This document shows, piece after piece, positions 41,202-54,298 of a stretch of 64,000 nucleotides of DNA. The stretch is taken from the NCBI RefSeq assembly GCF_050947335.1, contig NW_027473883.1:1-64000 (forward strand), read 5' to 3'. Position numbers and translations under genes: made by a program. How positions within the stretch are numbered: position 1 is the first letter of the stretch; the number at the start of each line of letters is the position of its first letter. The notes beneath the pieces were generated by a model. That model searched no databases, had not been told where the DNA came from, and worked only from the letters and a program-made list of their open reading frames with translations. The DNA comes from Megachile rotundata. Lineage: Eukaryota > Arthropoda > Insecta > Hymenoptera > Megachilidae.

Positions 41202-43429
41202 TAAGAGAAATAAGTATAGTAATTGTAGTTCTACCGATCATATAAGCATAATATGGCTAATAATATGAGTTAGATTGATAATAATAAGACCAATAAGTAT
41301 AGTAATTGTAGTTCTATCGATCATATAAGCATAATATGGCTAATAATATGAGTTACATTGATAATAATAAGAGTAAAAAGAATAGTAATTGTTCTATCGA
41401 TCATATAAGCATAATATGGCTAATAATATGAGTTAGATTGATAATAATAAGAGTAATAAGTATAGTAATTGTCGTTCTATCGATCATATATGCATAATAT
41501 GGCTAATAATGTAAGTTAGATTGATAATAATAAGAGTAATGAGTATAGTAGTTGTAGTTCTGTCGATCATATCTGCATAATATGGTTAATAATATGAGTT
41601 AGATTGATAACAGTGAGTGTAGTAAGTATAGTAGTTGTCGTTTTATCAATCATATAAGCATAATATGGCTAATAATATGAGTTAGATTGATAACAATAAG
41701 AGCAATGAGTATAGTAATTGTCGTTCTATCGATCATATAAGCATAATATGGCTAATAATATGAGTTAGATTGATAATAATAAGAGTAAAAAGAATAGTAA
41801 TTGTCGTTCTATCGATCATATAAGCATAATATGGCTAATAATATGAGTTTGATTGATAATGATGTAAGTAATAAGAATAGTAATTATCGTTCTACCGATC
41901 GTACAAGCATAATATGGCTAATCATATGACTTAGATTGATAATAATAAGAGTAATGAGTATAGTAATTGTCGTTCCATCGACCATATAAGCATAATATTG
42001 CTAATAATATGAGTTAGATTGATAATAATAAGACTAATAAGTATAGTAATTGTCGCTCTATCGATCATATAAGCATAGTATGGCTAATAATATGAGTTAG
42101 ATTGATAATAATAAGAGTAATTAGTATAGTAATTGTCGTTCTGTCGATCACATAAGCATAATATGGCTAATAGTATGAGTTAGATTGATAACAATAAGAG
42201 TAATGAGTATAGTAATTGTCGTTCTATCGATCATATAAGCATAATATGGCTAATAATATGAGTTAGATTGATAATAATAAGAGTAAAAAGAATAGTAATT
42301 GTAGTTCTATCGATCATATCTGCATAATATGGTTAATAATATGAGTTAGATTGATAATAATAAGAGAAATAAGTACAGTAATTGTAGTTCTACCGATCCT
42401 ATAAGCATAATATGGCTAATAATATGAGTTAGATTGATAATAATAAGACTAATAACTATAGTAATTTTCGTTCTATCGATCATATAAGCATAATACGGCT
42501 AATAATATGAGTCAGATTGATAATAATAAGAGTAATAAGTATAGTAATTGTCGTTCTATCGATCATATAAGCATAATATTGCTAATAATATGAGTTAGAT
42601 TGATAATAATAAGAGTCATGAGTATAGTTATTGTCGTTCTATCGATCATGTAAGCATAGTATGGCTAATAACATAAGTTAGATTGATAATAATAAGAGTA
42701 ATAAGTATAGTAATTGTCGTTCTATCGTTCACATAAGCATAATATGGCTAATAATATGAGTTAGATTGATAGTAATAACAGTAGTGAGTATAGTAATTGT
42801 CGTTCTATCGATCATATAAGCATAATATGGCTAATAATATGAGTTAGATTGATAATAATAAGAGTAATGAGTATAGTAGTTGTAGTTCTATCGATCATAT
42901 AAGCATAATATGGCTAATAATATGAGTTAGATTGATAATAATAAGGCTAATAAGTATAGTAATTGTCGTTCTATCGATCATATAAGCATAGTATGGCTAA
43001 TAATATGAGTTAGATTGATAGTAATAACAGTAGTGAGTATAGTAATTGTCGTTCTATCGATCATATAAGCATAATATGGCCAATAATATGAGTTAGATTG
43101 ATAACAATAAGAGTAATGAGTATAGTAATTGTCGTTCTATCGATCATATAAGCATAATATGGCTAATAATATGAGCTAGATTGATAATAATAAGAGTAAT
43201 AAGTATAGTAATTATCGTTCTACCGATCATGCACGCATAATATGGTTAATAATATGAGTTAGATTGATAATAGTGAGTGTAATAAGTATAGTAATTGTCC
43301 TTCTGTCGATCATATAAGCATAATACGGCTAATAATATGAGTTACATTGATAATAATAAGAGTAATAAGTATAGTAATTGTCGTTCTATCGATCATATCT
43401 GCATAATATGGTTAATAATATGAGTTAGA
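41202..43429. repeat. HOR core, copy at 41-43 kb
   Basis: The core holds the 3-bp deletion monomer (41,389), the TGATGTAAG monomer (41,860), a TTCCATCGACC monomer, AATTAGTATAG (about 42,119), CCTATAAGC, AATTTTCG, AGTCAG (about 42,510), AGTCATGAG, ATAACATAAG, GGCCAATA and GATCATGCACGC (43,228). The same order appears at 46,262-48,490 with an offset of 5,060 bp and at 52,000-54,298. AATTAGTATAG is shared only with the 47.18-kb copy; the 52.9-kb copy has AATAAGTATAG followed by an extra ATACGAG monomer. The two left copies are therefore closer to each other. Confidence 0.8.
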
Positions 43430-44186
43430 TTGATAATAATAAGAGTAATAAGTATAGTAATTATCGTTCTACCGATCATACAAGCATAATATGGCTAACC
43501 ATATGAGTTAGATTGATAATAATAAGAGTAATGAGTATAGTAATTGTCGTTCTATCGATCATATAAGCATAATATGGCTAATAATATGAGTTAGATTGAT
43601 AATAATAAGACTAATAAGTATAGTAATTGTCGTTCTATCGATCATATAAGCATAGAATGGCTAATAATATGAGTTAGATTGATAATAATAAGAGTAATAA
43701 GTATAGTAATTGTCGTTCTATCGATCATATAAGCATAATATGGCTAATAATATGAGTTAGATTGATAACACTAAGAGTAATGGGTATAGTAATTGTCGTT
43801 CTATCGATCATATAAGCATAATATGGCTAATAATATGAGTTAGATTGATAATAATAAGACTAATAAGTATAGTAATTGTCGTTCTATCGATCATATAAGC
43901 ATAATATGGCTAATAATATGAGTTAGATTGATAATAATAAGAGTAAAAAGTATAGTAATTGTCGTTCTATCGATCATATAAGCATAATATGGCTAATAAT
44001 ATGAGTTAGATTGATAATAATAAGAGTAATAAGTATAGTAATTATCGTTCTACCGATCATACAAGCATAATATGGCTAATCATATGAGTTAGATTGATAA
44101 TAATAAGAGTAATAAGTATAGTAATTATCGTTCTACCGATCATACAAGCATAATATGGCTAATCGTATGAGTTAGATTGATAACAA
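43430..44186. repeat. C segment, copy 2, truncated by an internal deletion
   Basis: GATCATGCACGC at 43,228 is followed by GGCTAACC only about 264 bases later (43,495), against 1,426 bases in the 54-kb copy and 2,007 in the 48-kb copy. The missing part is therefore 1,162 bp (14 monomers) relative to the first and 1,743 bp (21 monomers) relative to the second. The joint lies near 43,430, where a GGTTAATAATATGAG start runs into a TAATAAGTATAG monomer. The register is kept exactly. Confidence 0.8.
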
Positions 44187-46261
44187 TAAGAGTAATGAGT
44201 ATAGTAATTGTCATTCTATCGATCATATAAGCATAATATGGCTAATAATATGAGTTAGATTGATAATAATAAGACTAATAAGTATAGTAATTGTCGTTCT
44301 ATCGATCATATAAGCATAGTATGGCTAATAATATGAGTTAGATTGATAATAATAAGAGTAATAAGTATAGTAATTGTCGTTCTATCGATCACATAAGCAT
44401 AATATGGCTAATAATACGAGTTAGATTGATAGTAATAACAGCAGTGAGTATAGTAATTGTCGTTCTATCGATCATATAAGCATAATATGGTTAATAATAT
44501 GAGTTAGATTGATAACAATAAGAGTAATGAGTATAGTAATTGTCGCTCTATCGATCATATAAGCATAATATGGCTAATAATATGAGTTAGATTGATAATA
44601 ATAAGAGTAAAAAGTATAGTAATTGTCGTTCTATCGATCATATAAGCATAATATGGCTAATAACATGAGTTAGATTGATAATAATAAGAGTAAAAAGTAT
44701 AGTAATTGTCGTTCTGTCGATCATATAAGCATAATATGGCTAATAATATGAGTTAGATTGATAATACTAAGACTAATAAGTATAGTAATTGTCGTTCTAT
44801 CGATCACATAAGCATAATATGGCTACTAATACGAGTTAGATTGATAGTAATAACAGTAGTGAGTATAGTAATTGTCGTTCTATCGATCATATAAGCATAA
44901 TATGGCTAATAATATGAGTTAGATTGATAATAATAAGAGTAATGAGTATAGTAGTTGTAGTTCTATCGATCATATAAGCATAATATGGCTAATAATATGA
45001 GTTAGATAGATAATAATAAGAGTAATAAGTATAGTAATTGTCGTTCTATCGATCATATATGCATAATATGGCTAATAATGTGAGTTAGATTGATAATAAT
45101 AAGAGTAGTGAGTATAGTAGTTGTAGTTCTATCGATCATATCTGCATAATATGGTTAATAATATGAGTTAGATTGATAATAATAAGAGTAATGAGTATAG
45201 TAATTGTCGTTCTATCGATCATATAAGCATAATATGGCTAATAATATGAGTTAGATTGATAATAATAAGACTAATAAGTATAGTAATTGTCGTTCTATCG
45301 ATCATATAAGCATAGTATGGCTAATAATATGAGTTAGATTGATAATAATAAGAGTAATAAGTATAGTAATTGTCGTTCTATCGATCACATAAGCATAATA
45401 TGGCTAATAATACGAGTTAGATTGATAGTAATAACAGCAGTGAGTATAGTAATTGTCGTTCTATCGATCATATAAGCATAATATGGTTAATAATATGAGT
45501 TAGATTGATAACAATAAGAGTAATGAGTATAGTAATTGTCGCTCTATCGATCATATAAGCATAATATGGCTAATAATATGAGTTAGATTGATAATAATAA
45601 GAGTAAAAAGTATAGTAATTGTCGTTCTATCGATCATATAAGCATAATATGGCTAATAACATGAGTTAGATTGATAATAATAAGAGTAAAAAGTATAGTA
45701 ATTGTCGTTCTGTCGATCATATAAGCATAATATGGCTAATAATATGAGTTAGATTGATAATAATAAGACTAATAAGTATAGTAATTGTCGTTCTATCGAT
45801 CACATAAGCATAATATGGCTACTAATACGAGTTAGATTGATAGTAATAACAGTAGTGAGTATAGTAATTGTCGTTCTATCGATCATATAAGCATAATATG
45901 GCTAATAATATGAGTTAGATTGATAATAATAAGAGTAATGAGTATAGTAATTGTCGCTCTATCGATCATATAAGCATAATATGGCTAATAATATGAGTTA
46001 GATTGATAATAATAAGAGTAAAAAGTATAGTAATTGTAGTTCTATCGATCATATAAGCATAATATGGCTAATAATATGAGTTAGATAGATAATAATAAGA
46101 GTAATAAGTATAGTAATTGTCGTTCTATCGATCATATATGCATAATATGGCTAATAATGTGAGTTAGATTGATAATAATAAGAGTAGTGAGTATAGTAGT
46201 TGTAGTTCTATCGATCATATCTGCATAATATGGTTAATAATATGAGTTAGATTGATAATAA
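44187..46261. repeat. Twelve-monomer tandem duplication, second instance, plus one extra monomer
   Basis: ACAGCAGTGA occurs at 44,438 and 45,434, again 996 bp apart, so the duplicated form seen at 39-41 kb was copied with its HOR (offset 4,977). The second unit here has one additional monomer near 45,945-46,027: after GAGTAATGAG it reads TGTCGCTCTATC and then GTAAAAAGTATAG before TGTAGTTC. That changes the offset to 5,060 for everything downstream. A private substitution, GATAATACTAAGAC, is at about 44,761. In the copies at 51.2 and 56.5 kb the 12-monomer unit is single. Confidence 0.8.
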
Positions 46262-48491
46262 TAAGAGAAATAAGTATAGTAATTGTAGTTCTACCGATCA
46301 TATAAGCATAATATGGCTAATAATATGAGTTAGATTGATAATAATAAGACCAATAAGTATAGTAATTGTAGTTCTATCGATCATATAAGCATAATATGGC
46401 TAATAATATGAGTTACATTGATAATAATAAGAGTAAAAAGAATAGTAATTGTTCTATCGATCATATAAGCATAATATGGCTAATAATATGAGTTAGATTG
46501 ATAATAATAAGAGTAATAAGTATAGTAATTGTCGTTCTATCGATCATATATGCATAATATGGCTAATAATGTAAGTTAGATTGATAATAATAAGAGTAAT
46601 GAGTATAGTAGTTGTAGTTCTGTCGATCATATCTGCATAATATGGTTAATAATATGAGTTAGATTGATAACAGTGAGTGTAGTAAGTATAGTAGTTGTCG
46701 TTTTATCAATCATATAAGCATAATATGGCTAATAATATGAGTTAGATTGATAACAATAAGAGCAATGAGTATAGTAATTGTCGTTCTATCGATCATATAA
46801 GCATAATATGGCTAATAATATGAGTTAGATTGATAATAATAAGAGTAAAAAGAATAGTAATTGTCGTTCTATCGATCATATAAGCATAATATGGCTAATA
46901 ATATGAGTTTGATTGATAATGACGTAAGTAATAAGAATAGTAATTATCGTTCTACCGATCGTACAAGCATAATATGGCTAATCATATGACTTAGATTGAT
47001 AATAATAAGAGTAATGAGTATAGTAATTGTCGTTCCATCGACCATATAAGCATAATATTGCTAATAATATGAGTTAGATTGATAATAATAAGACTAATAA
47101 GTATAGTAATTGTCGCTCTATCGATCATATAAGCATAGTATGGCTAATAATATGAGTTAGATTGATAATAATAAGAGTAATTAGTATAGTAATTGTCGTT
47201 CTGTCGATCACATAAGCATAATATGGCTAATAGTATGAGTTAGATTGATAACAATAAGAGTAATGAGTATAGTAATTGTCGTTCTATCGATCATATAAGC
47301 ATAATATGGCTAATAATATGAGTTAGATTGATAATAATAAGAGTAAAAAGAATAGTAATTGTAGTTCTATCGATCATATCTGCATAATATGGTTAATAAT
47401 ATGAGTTAGATTGATAATAATAAGAGAAATAAGTACAGTAATTGTAGTTCTACCGATCCTATAAGCATAATATGGCTAATAATATGAGTTAGATTGATAA
47501 TAATAAGACTAATAACTATAGTAATTTTCGTTCTATCGATCATATAAGCATAATACGGCTAATAATATGAGTCAGATTGATAATAATAAGAGTAATAAGT
47601 ATAGTAATTGTCGTTCTATCGATCATATAAGCATAATATTGCTAATAATATGAGTTAGATTGATAATAATAAGAGTCATGAGTATAGTTATTGTCGTTCT
47701 ATCGATCATGTAAGCATAGTATGGCTAATAACATAAGTTAGATTGATAATAATAAGAGTAATAAGTATAGTAATTGTCGTTCTATCGTTCACATAAGCAT
47801 AATATGGCTAATAATATGAGTTAGATTGATAGTAATAACAGTAGTGAGTATAGTAATTGTCGTTCTATCGATCATATAAGCATAATATGGCTAATAATAT
47901 GAGTTAGATTGATAATAATAAGAGTAATGAGTATAGTAGTTGTAGTTCTATCGATCATATAAGCATAATATGGCTAATAATATGAGTTAGATTGATAATA
48001 ATAAGGCTAATAAGTATAGTAATTGTCGTTCTATCGATCATATAAGCATAGTATGGCTAATAATATGAGTTAGATTGATAGTAATAACAGTAGTGAGTAT
48101 AGTAATTGTCGTTCTATCGATCATATAAGCATAATATGGCCAATAATATGAGTTAGATTGATAACAATAAGAGTAATGAGTATAGTAATTGTCGTTCTAT
48201 CGATCATATAAGCATAATATGGCTAATAATATGAGCTAGATTGATAATAATAAGAGTAATAAGTATAGTAATTATCGTTCTACCGATCATGCACGCATAA
48301 TATGGTTAATAATATGAGTTAGATTGATAATAGTGAGTGTAATAAGTATAGTAATTGTCCTTCTGTCGATCATATAAGCATAATACGGCTAATAATATGA
48401 GTTACATTGATAATAATAAGAGTAATAAGTATAGTAATTGTCGTTCTATCGATCATATCTGCATAATATGGTTAATAATATGAGTTAGATT
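46262..48491. repeat. HOR core, copy at 46-48 kb
   Basis: This is the 5,060-offset partner of 41,202-43,429, with the 3-bp deletion monomer at 46,449 and the marker monomer at 46,920. The marker here reads TGACGTAAG, a private T-to-C change that adds a CpG. AATTAGTATAG and AGTCATGAG are shared with the previous core. It runs into a full C segment at its right end, unlike the previous copy. Confidence 0.8.
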
Positions 48492-51240
48492 GATAACAAT
48501 GAGGGTAATAAGTATAGTAATTGTCGTTCTATCAATCATATAAGCATAATATGGCTAATATTATGTGTTAGATTGATAATAATAAGAGTAATGAGTATAG
48601 TAGTTGTCGTTCTATCGATCATATCTGCATAATATGGTTAATAATATGAGTTAGATTGATAACAGTGAGGGTAATGAGTATAGTAATTGTCGTTCTATCA
48701 ATCATATAAGCATAATATGGCTAATAATATGTGTTAGATTGATAATAATAAGAGTAATGAGTATAGTAGTTGTAGTTCTATCGATCACATCTGCATAATA
48801 TGGTTAATAATATGAGTTAGATTGATAATAATAAGAGAAATAAGTATAGTAATTGTAGTTCTACCGATCATATAAGCATAATATGGCTAATAATATGAGT
48901 TAGATTGATAATAATAAGACTAATAAGTATAGTAATTGTCGTTCTATCGATCATATAAGCATAATATGGCTAATAATATGAGTTAGATTGATAACAATAA
49001 GAGTAATGAGTATAGTAATTGTCGTTCTATCGATCATATAAGCATAATATGGCTAATAATATGAGTCAGATTGATAATAATAAGAGTAATAAGTATAGTA
49101 ATTGTCGTTCTATCGATCATATCTGCATAATATGGTTAATAATATGAGTTAGATTGATAACAGTGAGTGTAATAAGTATAGTAATTGCCGTTCTATCAAT
49201 CATATAAGCATAATATGGCTAATAATATGTGTTAGATTGATAATAATAAGAGTAATGGGTATAGTAGTTGTAGTTCTATCGATCATATCTGCATAATATG
49301 GTTAATAATATGAGTTAGATTGATAATAATAAGAGAAATAAGTATAGTAATTGTAGTTCTACCGATCATATAAGCATAATATGGCTAATAATATGAGTTA
49401 GATTGATAATAATAAGACTAATAAGTATAGTAATTGTCGTTCTATCGATCATATAAGCATAATATGGCTAATAATATGAGTTAGATTGATAATAATAAGA
49501 CTAATAAGTATAGTAATTGTCGTTCTATCGATCATATAAGCATAGTATGGCTAATAATATGAGTTAGATTGATAATAATAAGAGTAAAAAGAATAGTAAT
49601 TGTCGTTCTATCGACCATATAAGCATAATATGGCTAATAATATGAGTTAGATTGATAATAATAAGAGTAATAAGTATAGTAATTATCGTTCTACCGATCA
49701 TACAAGCATAATATGGCTAATCATATGAGTTAGAGTGATAATAATAAGAGTAATGAGTATAGTAATTGTCGTTCTATCGATCATATAAGCATAATATGGC
49801 TAATAATATGAGTTAGATTGATAATAATAAGACTAATAAGTATAGTAATTGTCGTTCTATCGATCATATAAGCATAGTATGGCTAATAATATGAGTTAGA
49901 TTGATAATAATAAGAGTAATAAGTATAGTAATTGTCGTTCTATCGATCACATAAGCATAATACGGCTAATAATACGAGTTAGATTGATAGTAATAACAGT
50001 AGTAAGTATAGTAATTGTCGTTCAATCGATCATATAAGCATAATATGGCTAATAATATGAGTTAGATTGATAACAATAAGAGTAATGAGTATAGTAATTG
50101 TCGCTCTATCGATCATATAAGCATAATATGGCTAATAATATGAGTTAGATTGATAATAATAAGAGTAAAAAGTATAGTAATTGTCGTTCTATCGATCATA
50201 TAAGCATAATATGGCTAATAATATGAGTTAGATTGATAATAATAAGAGTAATAAGTATAGTAATTATCGTTCTACCGATCATACAAGCATAATATGGCTA
50301 ACCATATGAGTTAGATTGATAATAATAAGAGTAATGAGTATAGTAATTGTCGTTCTATCGATCATATAAGCATAATATGGCTAATAATATGAGTTAGATT
50401 GATAATAATAAGACTAATAAGTATAGTAATTGTCGTTCTATCGATCATATAAGCATAGAATGGCTAATAATATGAGTTAGATTGATAATAATAAGAGTAA
50501 TAAGTATAGTAATTGTCGTTCTATCGATCATATAAGCATAATATGGCTAATAATATGAGTTAGATTGATAACACTAAGAGTAATGGGTATAGTAATTGTC
50601 GTTCTATCGATCATATAAGCATAATATGGCTAATAATATGAGTTAGATTGATAATAATAAGACTAATAAGTATAGTAATTGTCGTTCTATCGATCATATA
50701 AGCATAATATGGCTAATAATATGAGTTAGATTGATAATAATAAGAGTAAAAAGTATAGTAATTGTCGTTCTATCGATCATATAAGCATAATATGGCTAAT
50801 AATATGAGTTAGATTGATAATAATAAGAGTAATAAGTATAGTAATTATCGTTCTACCGATCATACAAGCATAATATGGCTAATCATATGAGTTAGATTGA
50901 TAATAATAAGAGTAATAAGTATAGTAATTATCGTTCTACCGATCATACAAGCATAATATGGCTAATCGTATGAGTTAGATTGATAACAATAAGAGTAATG
51001 AGTATAGTAATTGTCGTTCTATCGATCATATAAGCATAATATGGCTAATAATATGAGTTAGATTGATAATAATAAGACTAATAAGTATAGTAATTGTCGT
51101 TCTATCGATCATATAAGCATAGTATGGCTAATAATATGAGTTAGATTGATAATAATAAGAGTAATAAGTATAGTAATTGTCGTTCTATCGATCACATAAG
51201 CATAATATGGCTAATAATACGAGTTAGATTGATAGTAATA
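48492..51240. repeat. C segment, copy 3, with a seven-monomer insertion
   Basis: From GATAACAATG (48,492) to GACCATATAAG (49,613) is 1,121 bp, against 540 bp in both the 36.96-kb and 54.30-kb copies. The difference is 581 bp, exactly 7 x 83. The extra stretch, about 48,970-49,560, contains GATAACAATAAG, AGTCAG, GATAACAGTGAG, TATCAATCATATAAG, ATATGTGTTAG with AATGGGTATAG, GAGAAATAAG and GACTAATAAG monomers. That order resembles the terminal domain near 56.5-57.7 kb more than any other part of the HOR. Confidence 0.75.
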
Positions 51241-54200
51241 ACAGCAGTGAGTATAGTAATTGTCGTTCTATCGATCATATAAGCATAATATGGTTAATAA
51301 TATGAGTTAGATTGATAACAATAAGAGTAATGAGTATAGTAATTGTCGCTCTATCGATCATATAAGCATAATATGGCTAATAATATGAGTTAGATTGATA
51401 ATAATAAGAGTAAAAAGTATAGTAATTGTCGTTCTATCGATCATATAAGCATAATATGGCTAATAACATGAGTTAGATTGATAATAATAAGAGTAAAAAG
51501 TATAGTAATTGTCGTTCTGTCGATCATATAAGCATAATATGGCTAATAATATGAGTTAGATTGATAATAATAAGACTAATAAGTATAGTAATTGTCGTTC
51601 TATCGATCACATAAGCATAATATGGCTACTAATACGAGTTAGATTGATAGTAATAACAGTAGTGAGTATAGTAATTGTCGTTCTATCGATCATATAAGCA
51701 TAATATGGCTAATAATATGAGTTAGATTGATAATAATAAGAGTAATGAGTATAGTAGTTGTAGTTCTATCGATCATATAAGCATAATATGGCTAATAATA
51801 TGAGTTAGATAGATAATAATAAGAGTAATAAGTATAGTAATTGTCGTTCTATCGATCATATATGCATAATATGGCTAATAATGTGAGTTAGATTGATAAT
51901 AATAAGAGTAGTGAGTATAGTAGTTGTAGTTCTATCGATCATATCTGCATAATATGGTTAATAATATGAGTTAGATTGATAATAATAAGAGAAATAAGTA
52001 TAGTAATTGTAGTTCTACCGATCATATAAGCATAATATGGCTAATAATATGAGTTAGATTGATAATAATAAGACCAATAAGTATAGTAATTGTAGTTCTA
52101 TCGATCATATAAGCATAATATGGCTAATAATATGAGTTACATTGATAATAATAAGAGTAAAAAGAATAGTAATTGTTCTATCGATCATATAAGCATAATA
52201 TGGCTAATAATATGAGTTAGATTGATAATAATAAGAGTAATAAGTATAGTAATTGTCGTTCTATCGATCATATATGCATAATATGGCTAATAATGTAAGT
52301 TAGATTGATAATAATAAGAGTAATGAGTATAGTAGTTGTAGTTCTGTCGATCATATCTGCATAATATGGTTAATAATATGAGTTAGATTGATAACAGTGA
52401 GTGTAGTAAGTATAGTAGTTGTCGTTTTATCAATCATATAAGCATAATATGGCTAATAATATGGGTTAGATTGATAACAATAAGAGCAATGAGTATAGTA
52501 ATTGTCGTTCTATCGATCATATAAGCATAATATGGCTAATAATATGAGTTAGATTGATAATAATAAGAGTAAAAAGAATAGTAATTGTCGTTCTATCGAT
52601 CATATAAGCATAATATGGCTAATAATATGAGTTTGATTGATAATGATGTAAGTAATAAGAATAGTAATTATCGTTCTACCGATCGTACAAGCATAATATG
52701 GCTAATCATATGACTTAGATTGATAATAATAAGAGTAATGAGTATAGTAATTGTCGTTCCATCGACCATATAAGCATAATATGGCTAATAATATGAGTTA
52801 GATTGATAATAATAAGACTAATAAGTATAGTAATTGTCGCTCTATCGATCATATAAGCATAGTATGGCTAATAATATGAGTTAGATTGATAATAATAAGA
52901 GTAATAAGTATAGTAATTGTCGTTCTGTCGATCACATAAGCATAATATGGCTAATAATACGAGTTAGATTGATAGTAATAACAGTAGTGAGTATAGTAAT
53001 TGTCGTTCTATCGATCATATAAGCATAATATGGCTAATAGTATGAGTTAGATTGATAACAATAAGAGTAATGAGTATAGTAATTGTCGTTCTATCGATCA
53101 TATAAGCATAATATGGCTAATAATATGAGTTAGATTGATAATAATAAGAGTAAAAAGAATAGTAATTGTAGTTCTATCGATCATATCTGCATAATATGGT
53201 TAATAATATGAGTTAGATTGATAATAATAAGAGAAATAAGTACAGTAATTGTAGTTCTACCGATCCTATAAGCATAATATGGCTAATAATATGAGTTAGA
53301 TTGATAATAATAAGACTAATAACTATAGTAATTTTCGTTCTATCGATCATATAAGCATAATACGGCTAATAATATGAGTCAGATTGATAATAATAAGAGT
53401 AATAAGTATAGTAATTGTCGTTCTATCGATCATATAAGCATAATATTGCTAATAATATGAGTTAGATTAATAATAATAAGAGTCATGAGTATAGTTATTG
53501 TCGTTCTATCGATCATGTAAGCATAGTATGGCTAATAACATAAGTTAGATTGATAATAATAAGAGTAATAAGTATAGTAATTGTCGTTCTATCGTTCACA
53601 TAAGCATAATATGGCTAATAATATGAGTTAGATTGATAGTAATAACAGTAGTGAGTATAGTAATTGTCGTTCTATCGATCATATAAGCATAATATGGCTA
53701 ATAATATGAGTTAGATTGATAATAATAAGAGTAATGAGTATAGTAGTTGTAGTTCTATCGATCATATAAGCATAATATGGCTAATAATATGAGTTAGATT
53801 GATAATAATAAGGCTAATAAGTATAGTAATTGTCGTTCTATCGATCATATAAGCATAGTATGGCTAATAATATGAGTTAGATTGATAGTAATAACAGTAG
53901 TGAGTATAGTAATTGTCGTTCTATCGATCATATAAGCATAATATGGCCAATAATATGAGTTAGATTGATAACAATAAGAGTAATGAGTATAGTAATTGTC
54001 GTTTTATCGATCATATAAGCATAATATGGCTAATAATATGAGCTAGATTGATAATAATAAGAGTAATAAGTATAGTAATTATCGTTCTACCGATCATGCA
54101 CGCATAATATGGTTAATAATATGAGTTAGATTGATAATAGTGAGTGTAATAAGTATAGTAATTGTCCTTCTGTCGATCATATAAGCATAATACGGCTAAT

Positions 54201-54298
54201 AATATGAGTTACATTGATAATAATAAGAGTAATAAGTATAGTAATTGTCGTTCTATCGATCATATCTGCATAATATGGTTAATAATATGAGTTAGATT
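51241..54298. repeat. Single 12-monomer unit and HOR core, copy at 51-54 kb
   Basis: ACAGCAGTGA (51,241) is single here. The core follows with the 3-bp deletion monomer (52,173), the TGATGTAAG monomer (52,644), AGTCAG, AGTCATGAG and GATCATGCACGC (54,095). Private changes include ATATGGGTTAG (about 52,460), GATTAATAATAAT (about 53,466) and CGTTTTATCGATC (about 54,001). At 52,910 this copy has AATAAGTATAG followed by an ATACGAG monomer, the ancestral-looking order also seen at 29.85 kb and in the left half. Confidence 0.75.
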
